In this document: positions 8,574-14,315 of the stretch, piece by piece
Layout of the letters: each line of letters begins with the position of its first letter
How positions within the stretch are numbered: position 1 is the stretch's first letter
Source: Chloroflexota bacterium
GTDB lineage: Bacteria > Chloroflexota > UBA5177 > JANWHV01
Length of the DNA: 14,315 bases
Direction of reading: 5' to 3'
Assembly (NCBI GenBank): GCA_025450375.1
Contig: JANWHO010000023.1
Span: 1-14,315, forward strand
Position numbers and translations under genes: made by a program
The notes under the pieces: model-generated
Told to the model about the DNA's origin: nothing
Database searches by the model: none
What the model saw: only the letters and a program-made list of their open reading frames with translations

Positions 8574-9545
8574 TCAACTCACCACCCGCACCATTCCCGC
8601 CACGCTCTCGGACAAGTCGCCGACCATGGCGCCCTTTGCCGAGGCGTCGATGAAGATCATTCCGGTTACGCGAGCGGCGGCGGACGGATAGCGCGCGATC
8701 TGGATCAGGAGATGGAAGATCCCGGTCGGGCCCACCAGCGCCCTGGCCACCGGCATATTGGGCGGCGCGTTCGGCCCTCCCAGGCTGATCGTCACTACCG
8801 CGCCCGGGGTGAAGTTGTTGCCTGCTACCCCCAACTCCTCGCCCAGATGAATCCTAGCCGCGCTCAGGTTCAGGTTGGGCGCCACGCTTACCGCGTACGG
8901 TGACCCGATGCGGAAGCTCCAGGCATGGGCTCCCCACCCACCCGCCGTGTCGGACCACTTGAGATAGGCGCTATGTATCCCGGCCCGGAGATGTCCGGCA
9001 TAGTTGATCCGGTAGTGGCCCGCACCCCTGGCCACCACCAGGGCAGGGACCGCGGTGCCGTCGATCACCAACGATGTTCGCGCCAGCCGAGCCTTGGTTA
9101 CGATGGTGAGGCTGGGCATTGGATCGGCCTGCACCGCTACGGCGGCACCCTCCCGCAACCCCTGTGACATGGCCGAGGAGAGGGCCGCGATCAGCACCGT
9201 ATGCCATTGGCGGGCCGCCGCGTCCGGGTAGCTCGGAATAGCGATGCGCACCCTGAAGTCGCCACCGGGAGCAACCTGGACTCTGGCATAGACGCGCCCA
9301 AGCGTGGCCGATTGCGGACCATGCAAGCTGATCGCCACGCGGGCACCCGGGGTGAAGTGGTCGCCGGACACTAGCACCCGCTCCCCCAGGTGAATGATTG
9401 GCTTGTCCACCGTTAGCCGGAGCGTCGAAATGGTAGGCGGCGTGATCTGGCCGGCATCCGCGGGCAGGCTGGCAGCCATGCTGGTAAGGCTCAGTCCACC
9501 AAGTAGCACCAGGCTACCGGTGAGTTTCTTGATTTGTCTCTTCAC
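8574..9545 (-). CDS. Exported protein with duplicated beta-sandwich repeat
   Basis: No named family recognised. The 323 residues begin with a basic stretch and hydrophobic export segment (about 9-28, then SLPADAG), so it is probably secreted. Two copies of an immunoglobulin-like unit are visible. The first (about 42-125) reads IIHLGERVLVSGDHFTPGARVAISLHGP and the second (about 222-305) reads ARIHLGEELGVAGNNFTPGAVVTISLGGP; each ends with a similar YP-AAAR strand. The HFTPG/NFTPG turn with the LGE lead-in recalls IPT/TIG or carbohydrate-adhesion modules. A middle segment (about 145-215) links them. The open frame extends to 9695, but I chose the GTG at 9545: it overlaps the upstream stop as GTGA, has AAGGG 8 bases before it, and directly precedes the export signal. 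Last gene of the minus run; its stop lies 8 bases from the stop of the convergent STAND gene. Confidence 0.75.
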   Translation of the reverse strand: MKRQIKKLTGSLVLLGGLSLTSMAASLPADAGQITPPTISTLRLTVDKPIIHLGERVLVSGDHFTPGARVAISLHGPQSATLGRVYARVQVAPGGDFRVRIAIPSYPDAAARQWHTVLIAALSSAMSQGLREGAAVAVQADPMPSLTIVTKARLARTSLVIDGTAVPALVVARGAGHYRINYAGHLRAGIHSAYLKWSDTAGGWGAHAWSFRIGSPYAVSVAPNLNLSAARIHLGEELGVAGNNFTPGAVVTISLGGPNAPPNMPVARALVGPTGIFHLLIQIARYPSAAARVTGMIFIDASAKGAMVGDLSESVAGMVRVVS

Positions 9546-10036
9546 TGTGGGAACCCTTCTCGCAGGATCTCGGCAATATCCGCCCACATTTGGGTAGCCA
9601 GCGCCGGCTGTTCCGGCTGACCCGTGCCGCCTGTCCGCAACTGCCTCGTAAGATCGGTCATCGTCCGCATCGCCGCCCGCGCCATGGCAAGCCAACTACC
9701 GATATAGGCGGGATTGGCCGAGTCGAGATAGAGACTCGCCTCGCGTGTGTTGTGGTAGAGTTTCTCGCGCCGCTCGATCAGGTCCAGGCCCACCAGCGCC
9801 TCAAGGAAGTCCTCAACCGCGTCGTGACGGAGACCGAGCCCACGCCCCAGCGGAGAGGCGGCGCGGGGCTCCACGGCCAGCGCGGCGAATACTCCAAGCT
9901 CATCCGCGCTCAGGAGGATCACCGAACGCCAGAACGCCAGGGCATTCTCCAATACCCGTTCGGGCGTGACCGTGCCCTGATATGAGGGCGTCGGGAGAGG
10001 GTCCGGTCGCGGACCTTCGGAACGTGTGGACGTCAT
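9542..10036 (-). CDS. Stand-alone O-methyltransferase dimerisation (winged-helix) domain
   Basis: 164 residues. Residues 27-105 match the N-terminal dimerisation domain of class I (plant-type/caffeate-like) O-methyltransferases: ALAFWRSVILLSADELGVFAAL, then a winged-helix part LGLRHDAVEDFLEALVGLDLIER and the characteristic wing NTREASLYLDSANPAYIGSW. The Rossmann-like SAM-binding domain that normally follows (about 200 residues) is missing; after LRTG the protein ends in a short tail, WADIAEILREGFPQ. No methyltransferase motif occurs downstream in any frame, since the next gene is an exported protein. It therefore cannot be a methyltransferase alone. It could be a DNA- or ligand-binding winged-helix protein, or a partner for a methyltransferase elsewhere. 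The ATG at 10036 has AAGGAAG 6 bases upstream. The stop overlaps the next start by 4 bp, suggesting coupled translation. Confidence 0.75.
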   Translation of the reverse strand: MTSTRSEGPRPDPLPTPSYQGTVTPERVLENALAFWRSVILLSADELGVFAALAVEPRAASPLGRGLGLRHDAVEDFLEALVGLDLIERREKLYHNTREASLYLDSANPAYIGSWLAMARAAMRTMTDLTRQLRTGGTGQPEQPALATQMWADIAEILREGFPQ

Positions 10037-10081
10037 GGTTTTCTTCCTTTCTGGGTGTTTCCCTTCTTATGCCATAGGTTC

Positions 10082-10097
10082 CCGCGCCAAGGCGCGG
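10082..10097 (-). other. Hairpin immediately after the cupin stop codon
   Basis: CCGCGCC and GGCGCGG pair across two A bases, directly adjoining the TAG stop (10098-10100). There is no T-run, so readthrough into the next gene is expected; it could stabilise the upstream message or partly attenuate transcription. Confidence 0.4.
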
Positions 10098-10601
10098 CTA
10101 GGGGGGAGGCGAACGGCCGGCTCCTCGGGGTGGCGGCCCCGTGATTTCACAGCCGTGACGGGCCGCCACACTGATCAAGCGGTCGAGTGATGTCTCCGAG
10201 CCCGCCGCGCCGGCGGCCAGCGCCTGGAAGTACCCCTCGAATCCTGATGGCGTGAAGAGCGCCAGTAAGGAGGCGGTCTCGGAGACCACGGCGTAGCTAT
10301 GCTCGACCCCTCGCGGGAGCAACAGGGCGGTCCCGGCGGGAGCGGATATCGCCGCCTCGCCGAGGTAGACCGTGAGCTCACCCTGAAGCACATACAGGGC
10401 CTCGTCTTCCCAGTGATGGAGGTGGCGAGGCGGCTCGTCGCCATGCGTCTCTTGCAACTCCAGTAAGGCGAAACGGCCGCCCGTCTTCTCCCCATCCAGA
10501 AGCACCCTGGCGCGCGGTCCGCCGGTCGAGCCGGGCTGCTGACCAGGGGTACCTGCCTGGGCCTGTCTCGCGCGTGCCATGGTTGGATCCTGCTCTGTCA
10601 T
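10098..10601 (-). CDS. Single-domain cupin protein
   Basis: Small beta-barrel metalloprotein of the cupin_2 type, 167 residues, no export signal, so cytoplasmic. Both cupin motifs are present. Motif 1 is PPRHLHHWEDEALYVLQGEL, giving H60, H62, E67 and the closing G74. Motif 2 is AGTALLLPRGVEHSYAV, giving P96, G98 and H101. The three-His/one-Glu metal set is therefore complete. Outside the motifs it resembles quercetin-dioxygenase-like or sugar-sensing cupins, whose substrates cannot be told from sequence. The tail after about 135 is alanine-, glycine- and proline-rich and probably disordered. The ATG at 10601 has AAGGA 7 bases upstream; an internal ATG at residue 8 is possible. It begins 11 bases after the YtkA-like gene ends, so the two are almost certainly co-transcribed. 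Confidence 0.85.
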   Translation of the reverse strand: MTEQDPTMARARQAQAGTPGQQPGSTGGPRARVLLDGEKTGGRFALLELQETHGDEPPRHLHHWEDEALYVLQGELTVYLGEAAISAPAGTALLLPRGVEHSYAVVSETASLLALFTPSGFEGYFQALAAGAAGSETSLDRLISVAARHGCEITGPPPRGAGRSPPP

Positions 10602-10612
10602 GGTGGAATCCT

Positions 10613-11149
10613 TCAGGGGTGGGCGGAATGATCGCTTGGAGGGAGTGAACCCAGAGTCAACGGGAGGGTAAGGCTGAAGGCGCCCGTGTACTGGCCGGCG
10701 CCCGTCGATGCATCAGCCTGAACGCGATAGGTACCGAACATCGGCAAGGCGACCATCCCGCGATAGCCCTGGCGGGTCGCGCTCAGGGTTGCCCGTACGG
10801 GCGGCATGGCCATCTCGGGCATGGTGATCACCAAAGTGACCTGGCCGCCCCACGCAACCTGTCGTCGAGCAGGCATGATATTCAGGCTCATGGTATTCAG
10901 GCCCGGCAGGCTCGGTGAGATTGTGCCGTTGAGCGTCGCATTATCAGCGATGGCGCCGGAGAAAAATACAGTTTGCCGGTTCGGGACAAGGAATGGATCA
11001 ACTGGCGTCGCGAGGGTCGGGACAGTGCTTGGGCGCGAGTTCGCGCTCGTCATCCCCTGTACGCCGATGCCGGCGCCGATCAGAAGCAGACTCATGCCAA
11101 GCCCCACGAAGCTCCAGGGGATGCGGTATGGGCGGAGTGAGAAGATCAT
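10613..11149 (-). CDS. Membrane-anchored YtkA-like protein, methionine-rich
   Basis: 178 residues with one hydrophobic segment (about 13-33) and the remainder outside the membrane. The C-terminal domain (about 85-165) fits the YtkA/FixH-like beta-sandwich pattern: a strand, then MPEMAMPPVRATLSATRQGY, RGMVALPMFGTYRVQADA and a final beta strand. Met110, Met113, Met115, Met132 and Met137 cluster in this core, a pattern seen in periplasmic copper-handling domains such as CopC or YtkA; copper binding is inference. The ATG at 11149 has AAGGAG about 6 bases upstream. It follows the tandem-cupredoxin gene by 82 bases and precedes the cupin by 11. The tail DHSAHP holds two His residues. The exact family is less sure than the general fold. 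Confidence 0.65.
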   Translation of the reverse strand: MIFSLRPYRIPWSFVGLGMSLLLIGAGIGVQGMTSANSRPSTVPTLATPVDPFLVPNRQTVFFSGAIADNATLNGTISPSLPGLNTMSLNIMPARRQVAWGGQVTLVITMPEMAMPPVRATLSATRQGYRGMVALPMFGTYRVQADASTGAGQYTGAFSLTLPLTLGSLPPSDHSAHP

Positions 11150-11181
11150 CGCATGCTCCTTGCTGGGAGCCCCGACCGTGA

Positions 11182-11201
11182 TCCGCGGTGACTACCGCGG
11201 A
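11182..11201 (-). other. Intercistronic hairpin between tandem-cupredoxin and YtkA-like genes
   Basis: TCCGCGGT (11182-11189) pairs with ACCGCGGA (11194-11201) around a 4-base loop. No T-run follows on the minus strand, so it is more likely an mRNA-processing or partial attenuation element than a full terminator. Confidence 0.4.
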
Positions 11202-11231
11202 CCAGGGCCGGGGGTTCCACGCTTGTCCCGG

Positions 11232-12194
11232 CTAGGGCAGCACGGTGATCGTGCCGTCCATGCCGGGGTGGACCAGGCAATCGTAGCCGTAGGTACCGGG
11301 CTTGGTGAAGGTCAAGGTGTACCGGGCCGGTCCGTTCCCTTGCGGGGTCAGGAAGCCGGAGCTCACGTAGCCCGTCCCATCGTAGCTATGGCCACCGAAG
11401 GGCAGCGCCGCCTTGGGGTTAATGGTGAGCAAGGGCGGCCCCACCTTCTGGGGCACCGGCACCACGAAGTGCCGTTCGATCTGGATCAGTTCCGCGTCCG
11501 GCGCGAAGGTGACAGTGTGGAAGGCGCCGATCCAGGTCACCGAGTCGCCGGCGTGGATGGTCAGGCTCCTGGGGGTGAACATATCGCCGCCATTGGTGGC
11601 CGAGTCCTGGGCCGAGCCCATGGACACGACGTAGGCATGGCCGGCGGTGGGGCGAGGATGCACGATCACCTCGCCGCCCATGCTCAGCTCGGGATGGCCG
11701 GGGACGTAGTGCAGCAAGCAGTAGTAGCGATAGGCGCCGGGCTGGGTGAAGGTGAGACTCCAGCTTTTCCCCTTGCCGGCCAGCAAGCCCGAGTTGGCGA
11801 AGCCGCTGCCGCCATAGGTCGCGCCCATGGTGGGGAAGGCGGCCTGGCTATTGAAAGCGATCAGCGGCGGCCCAGCCTTCTGGGGAACCGGCCCCAAGAT
11901 CCCGGCAGCCAGCGTATCGAGCAGCTTCGCGGGACCGAAGCTGACCGTGTGGGGTTCGAGGTCGCCGCCGACCTTCCAGGTGACCGTGTCGCCGACATAG
12001 ATTTCCACCACTTGCGGGGCGAAGATATTGGCCGCGCCGCCCCGGTCGCCGAAGCCCGCCGTGACCGGATAGGTCGCGGGCGCGGTCGGGGCGGGAGCCG
12101 TGGCCTTCTGGGTGATCGCCGCGCGGCTGATCCCCGCTCCACCAAGGCTCACCGCCACCAGGGCCGCCAATACGATTGATCGTGAGCGTCGCAT
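11232..12194 (-). CDS. Exported protein with two tandem plastocyanin-like cupredoxin domains
   Basis: 320 residues with a clear signal peptide (basic MRRSRS, hydrophobic 7-20, cleavage near SRA-A, 24-27). Domain 1 (about 42-180) has the copper-ligand set H82 (EPHTVSF), C159 and H162 (YYCLLH), and M172. Domain 2 (about 186-320) has H226 (AFHTVTF), C306, H309 and M312 (YDCLVHPGM). Both appear competent for type 1 copper, with Cys-x2-His in each; the Met follows x2 residues on in domain 2 and x9 in domain 1. Each domain contains a matching long insert, PVPQK-x-GPPL...AA-P...SG, that pushes the first His and the Cys about 77-80 residues apart, far beyond plastocyanin. An extracytoplasmic electron carrier or copper-storage protein is likely. 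The ATG at 12194 has AAAAGGA about 9 bases upstream. It lies 83 bases downstream of the FAD oxidoreductase. Confidence 0.88.
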   Translation of the reverse strand: MRRSRSIVLAALVAVSLGGAGISRAAITQKATAPAPTAPATYPVTAGFGDRGGAANIFAPQVVEIYVGDTVTWKVGGDLEPHTVSFGPAKLLDTLAAGILGPVPQKAGPPLIAFNSQAAFPTMGATYGGSGFANSGLLAGKGKSWSLTFTQPGAYRYYCLLHYVPGHPELSMGGEVIVHPRPTAGHAYVVSMGSAQDSATNGGDMFTPRSLTIHAGDSVTWIGAFHTVTFAPDAELIQIERHFVVPVPQKVGPPLLTINPKAALPFGGHSYDGTGYVSSGFLTPQGNGPARYTLTFTKPGTYGYDCLVHPGMDGTITVLP

Positions 12195-12241
12195 GTGTCT
12201 GTATCCTTTTCTCTTTGGTTCTACTTACTCATACCCGCCCC

Positions 12242-12253
12242 GCTTGCGCAAGC
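12242..12253. promoter_or_regulatory. 12-bp perfect palindrome upstream of the tandem-cupredoxin gene
   Basis: GCTTGCGCAAGC lies in the 83-base gap between the FAD oxidoreductase stop and the cupredoxin start, about 50 bases before the latter. It could be an operator or a small hairpin. No T-run follows, so it is unlikely to be a terminator. Confidence 0.3.
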
Positions 12254-12277
12254 AGGCGCTAGGTCGTTCATCAGGGC

Positions 12278-13729
12278 TCAGTTTCTGGTGGCCACCACCT
12301 CCTCTCGATGCGCGGGCTTGATATTCTGGTTGTTCCGGAACAGGTTGGTGGGGTCGTACCGCGCCTTGATCGCGGCCAGCCGAGCGTAGGTTGCCGGCGG
12401 GTACGCCTCGCGGATCCGTGACTCACCCTCGTCACCCAGGAAGTTGGCGTACGCACCCGCGGAGTAGGGTTGCAGCGCCCGCCAGACCTGTTCGGTGCGG
12501 CCGCGTAGCTCGGACGGGTCGGCGTCGGCGGGGCCCTGGTGCATGGCCGTGATCCACACATGCTTGTCACGATGGGCGAAGGCGGTAGCGTCCATCGGCA
12601 CCCGACCCAAGGCGCCGCCCAAAACACGGACCTGTACGATCGTGCCGGGGGACATGACGGCATGCGTCTGGTCGACAACCGTCTTCAAGGCGCCCTCGTC
12701 CAACTCCGGCAAGAACAACGAACGCAGGTGGACCTGATGACCGGGAACGGCGGCCTCCGCCGTGAGGGCGAACATCGCCGGGTAGGGCATCGGCCCGATC
12801 ACGTCGGCGATCGGCGCTCCCAATTCGCGGAGCGGCGCCACCACTCGTGCGCCCTCCGCGGGGTCGCCGACGTAGCACACGGCGATGATGACCACGGGGG
12901 CGCCGTGCCGGTCCGGAGGGATGAAGGGCACGGGCGGGGCGGGCATGATGAAGGCGACCGTGGTCAACTCGTCCGGCGCCGCGGCCGCGATCCGCGCATA
13001 GGCGCGCAGCACGTCCGCCATCTTCGCTGCCTCCGATGCATCGTAGAAGACCGCCCCTCCGAACACCATGCCGCCCGCGTGCAGGTCAAACTCAAAGGCA
13101 GTGGCGACGCCGAAGTTGCCGCCCCCGCCGCGGAGACCCCAGAACAGCTCGGCGTGCTCCGTCGCGCTCGCGCGCAAGAAGTGGCCCTCGGCGGTCACGA
13201 GATCCACGGCGCGTAGACGGTCGATAGTGAGGCCGTACGCGCGTGCCATCCAGCCGATGCCGCCGCCGAGGACCAGCCCGCCGACGCCAACCGAGCTCGT
13301 ATCGCCCGATGTGAGGGCAAGACCATGGGGCTGCAGGGCCTCGGCCACCTCACCCCAGGTCAGGCCCGGCTCGATCCGCGCCACTCGCTGGACCGGATCG
13401 ATCACGATCCCTTTCATCGAAGAAAGGTCGATCACCACGCCTTCGTCGCACGTCGAGTGGCCGGCGACACTGTGGCCACCGCCGCGTACCGCCAGGGGTA
13501 GGCCCCGCGCGCGGGCGAAGCCGATGGCGGCGCTCACGTCGGTCGCGCCGGCGCAGCGCACGATCAGGGCCGGACGCCGGTCGAACGCGGCATCATGGAT
13601 CGCGCGCGCCCGCTCGTACTCCCGGTCACCCGGTTGGATCAGTTCGCCCCGCAGGCGCGCCCTTAAGTCCGCGACACTCGTATCCCACGCTTCCCATGTG
13701 TCGGTTAGTATTTTCTCGGCCAGTGCCAT
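12278..13729 (-). CDS. FAD-binding oxidoreductase, VAO/PCMH family with BBE domain
   Basis: Berberine-bridge-enzyme-like flavoprotein oxidase; members oxidise alcohols, sugars or alkaloids and pass electrons to oxygen. In 483 residues the FAD-binding domain begins near residue 45, with RPALIVRCAGATDVSAAIGF and LAVRGGGHSVAGHSTCDEG. H86 in GGGHS is the usual covalent FAD histidine. LTSGDTSSVGVGGLVLGGG and FWGLRGGGGNFGVAT complete the FAD site. The second covalent residue of bicovalent BBE enzymes, a Cys in G-x-C-x-x-VGVGG, is Thr144 here, so linkage should be single. The C-terminal BBE segment YANFLGDEGESRIREAY ... YDPTNLFRNNQNIKP is intact. The frame opens at 13771, but the ATG at 13729 has a strong GGAGGAG 8 bases upstream and is preferred. 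No export signal. It appears to head the minus-strand gene run. Confidence 0.92.
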   Translation of the reverse strand: MALAEKILTDTWEAWDTSVADLRARLRGELIQPGDREYERARAIHDAAFDRRPALIVRCAGATDVSAAIGFARARGLPLAVRGGGHSVAGHSTCDEGVVIDLSSMKGIVIDPVQRVARIEPGLTWGEVAEALQPHGLALTSGDTSSVGVGGLVLGGGIGWMARAYGLTIDRLRAVDLVTAEGHFLRASATEHAELFWGLRGGGGNFGVATAFEFDLHAGGMVFGGAVFYDASEAAKMADVLRAYARIAAAAPDELTTVAFIMPAPPVPFIPPDRHGAPVVIIAVCYVGDPAEGARVVAPLRELGAPIADVIGPMPYPAMFALTAEAAVPGHQVHLRSLFLPELDEGALKTVVDQTHAVMSPGTIVQVRVLGGALGRVPMDATAFAHRDKHVWITAMHQGPADADPSELRGRTEQVWRALQPYSAGAYANFLGDEGESRIREAYPPATYARLAAIKARYDPTNLFRNNQNIKPAHREEVVATRN

Positions 13730-14084
13730 GGTTTTCGCTCCTCCTCGTTCGTGCCCGCTCGCGCGAGTCATCTATTGGGTGTCGGCTGTCCCGCCCTGGC
13801 TGGCGGTCTCCCCGGCGGTTCCCGCCGGTGTATCGGGCGCCCGTCGCTCGGACAGGGCCGATGTTTCCAGTCTGGGCCCGGCAGGCCGCCGCTAACAGCT
13901 ACAGCGCCTATGCACTGGCCCAACAGTCCCGAAGTGTTGGGGACTGTATAGGGGAGAGAGTGGCTGAGCACTGATCCCTTTGAACGAATTCCCTCGATAT
14001 TCTCTGGTGTCCCAGCCTCCTGGCTTGCGTCCAGGCCGGCTCTTGCTACACGGGGTCGTTTGACGAAACGGACATTAAAGTACG
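13730..14084. other. Intergenic region upstream of the FAD oxidoreductase
   Basis: No convincing gene. It holds the leader and presumably the promoter of the minus-strand run, a small hairpin (CCGGCGG 13812-13818 with CCGCCGG 13822-13828) and the overlapping inverted repeats at 13919-13947. A TATACA at 13950-13945 on the minus strand could be a -10 but lacks a -35. Open frames here have no ribosome sites. Confidence 0.5.
13919..13947. repeat. Two overlapping, mutually exclusive inverted repeats
   Basis: CCCAACA (13919-13925) pairs with TGTTGGG (13935-13941), while ACAGTCCC (13923-13930) pairs with GGGACTGT (13940-13947). The pairings share bases, so only one can form at a time. They lie about 190 bases upstream of the FAD oxidoreductase start. 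Confidence 0.55.
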
Positions 14085-14315
14085 TTAAGCGGGAGTGCTT
14101 CCCACCAGGCCACGCTTAGCCGCGCCCTTGCGCATGCATTCCAGGCGAATTGACGGTTGACACCGCGCAAGGATATGCACGTGGGCGTATGACCATACGT
14201 CGACTGGCCATCGTGGACGGTCAATGAAGCGTCCGCAGGTAGGCGCGCATGGGGTGCATGAGGGGCGAGATTCAATCATGATGCGCCCCTGACGGACGAC
14301 GGTTTCGGCCAGCAC
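14085..14315 (-). CDS. Open reading frame running off the right edge, identity unknown
   Basis: The minus strand stays open from the window edge to a stop at 14085, giving about 76 residues ending CMRKGAAKRGLVGSTPA. The other two minus frames close within 15 codons of the edge. The basic, Cys- and Trp-containing tail could be the C terminus of a larger protein, but I recognise no family and its codon pattern does not separate it from chance. Reported for completeness only. Confidence 0.15.
   Translation of the reverse strand: MLAETVVRQGRIMIESRPSCTPCAPTCGRFIDRPRWPVDVWSYAHVHILARCQPSIRLECMRKGAAKRGLVGSTPA

Noticed and set aside
10806..12179. Plus-strand open frame of 457 codons
   Set aside because: Antisense to the tandem-cupredoxin and YtkA-like genes, which have clear motifs and signal peptides; a GC-codon artefact.
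14155..14160. TTGACA resembling a -35 box on the plus strand
   Set aside because: No acceptable -10 at 16-18 bases downstream and no plus-strand gene follows inside the window.
1..14315. CRISPR array, tRNA or rRNA genes, complete insertion sequence
   Set aside because: No regularly spaced repeats, no tRNA cloverleaf or rRNA-like stretch, and no transposase motif were seen while reading both strands.

Overview
The window is GC-rich (roughly two thirds G+C), gene-dense bacterial chromosome. No marker gene fixes the taxon. The pair of XRE-HTH/NB-ARC/TPR regulators, the secreted cupredoxin-like proteins and a GC-rich 24-bp inverted repeat best fit Chloroflexota, with a high-GC actinobacterium as the alternative; this is inference.

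Layout. (1) Bases 1-983, minus: N-terminal two thirds of glutamyl-tRNA synthetase (gltX), cut by the window edge, with a plausible promoter. (2) 984-1319: intergenic, holding a perfect 24-bp inverted repeat. (3) 1320-1910, plus: membrane-anchored TlpA/ResA-like thioredoxin-fold protein. (4) 1911-2237: decayed patch with a probable RelE/ParE-toxin remnant, a 13-bp tandem duplication and a 19-bp-stem hairpin between convergent genes. (5) 2238-3107, minus: exported cupredoxin-like protein. (6) 3455-8565: two divergent paralogous HTH-NB-ARC-TPR (STAND) regulators; the minus one is intact, the plus one is split by a frameshift in a CCCC run at 6895-6898. (7) 8574-13729, minus: a run of six genes, probably one or two transcription units. 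In transcription order they are a BBE-like FAD oxidoreductase, an exported tandem-cupredoxin protein, a Met-rich YtkA-like anchored protein, a cupin, a stand-alone O-methyltransferase dimerisation domain, and an exported protein with a duplicated beta-sandwich repeat. The last two overlap by 4 bp. (8) 13730-14315: no convincing gene; one open frame runs off the right edge.

How the genes may work together. The sequence shows an envelope-directed set: two (perhaps three) exported cupredoxin-like proteins, a Met-rich YtkA-like protein and a TlpA-like oxidoreductase, beside a flavin oxidase and a cupin. A role in extracytoplasmic copper or redox chemistry is a reasonable hypothesis, possibly under control of the adjacent STAND regulators, but nothing in the sequence names a substrate. 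The most notable features are the frameshifted regulator, the long conserved insert in both cupredoxin domains, the catalytic-domain-less methyltransferase fragment inside the operon, and the composition of the six-gene cluster.
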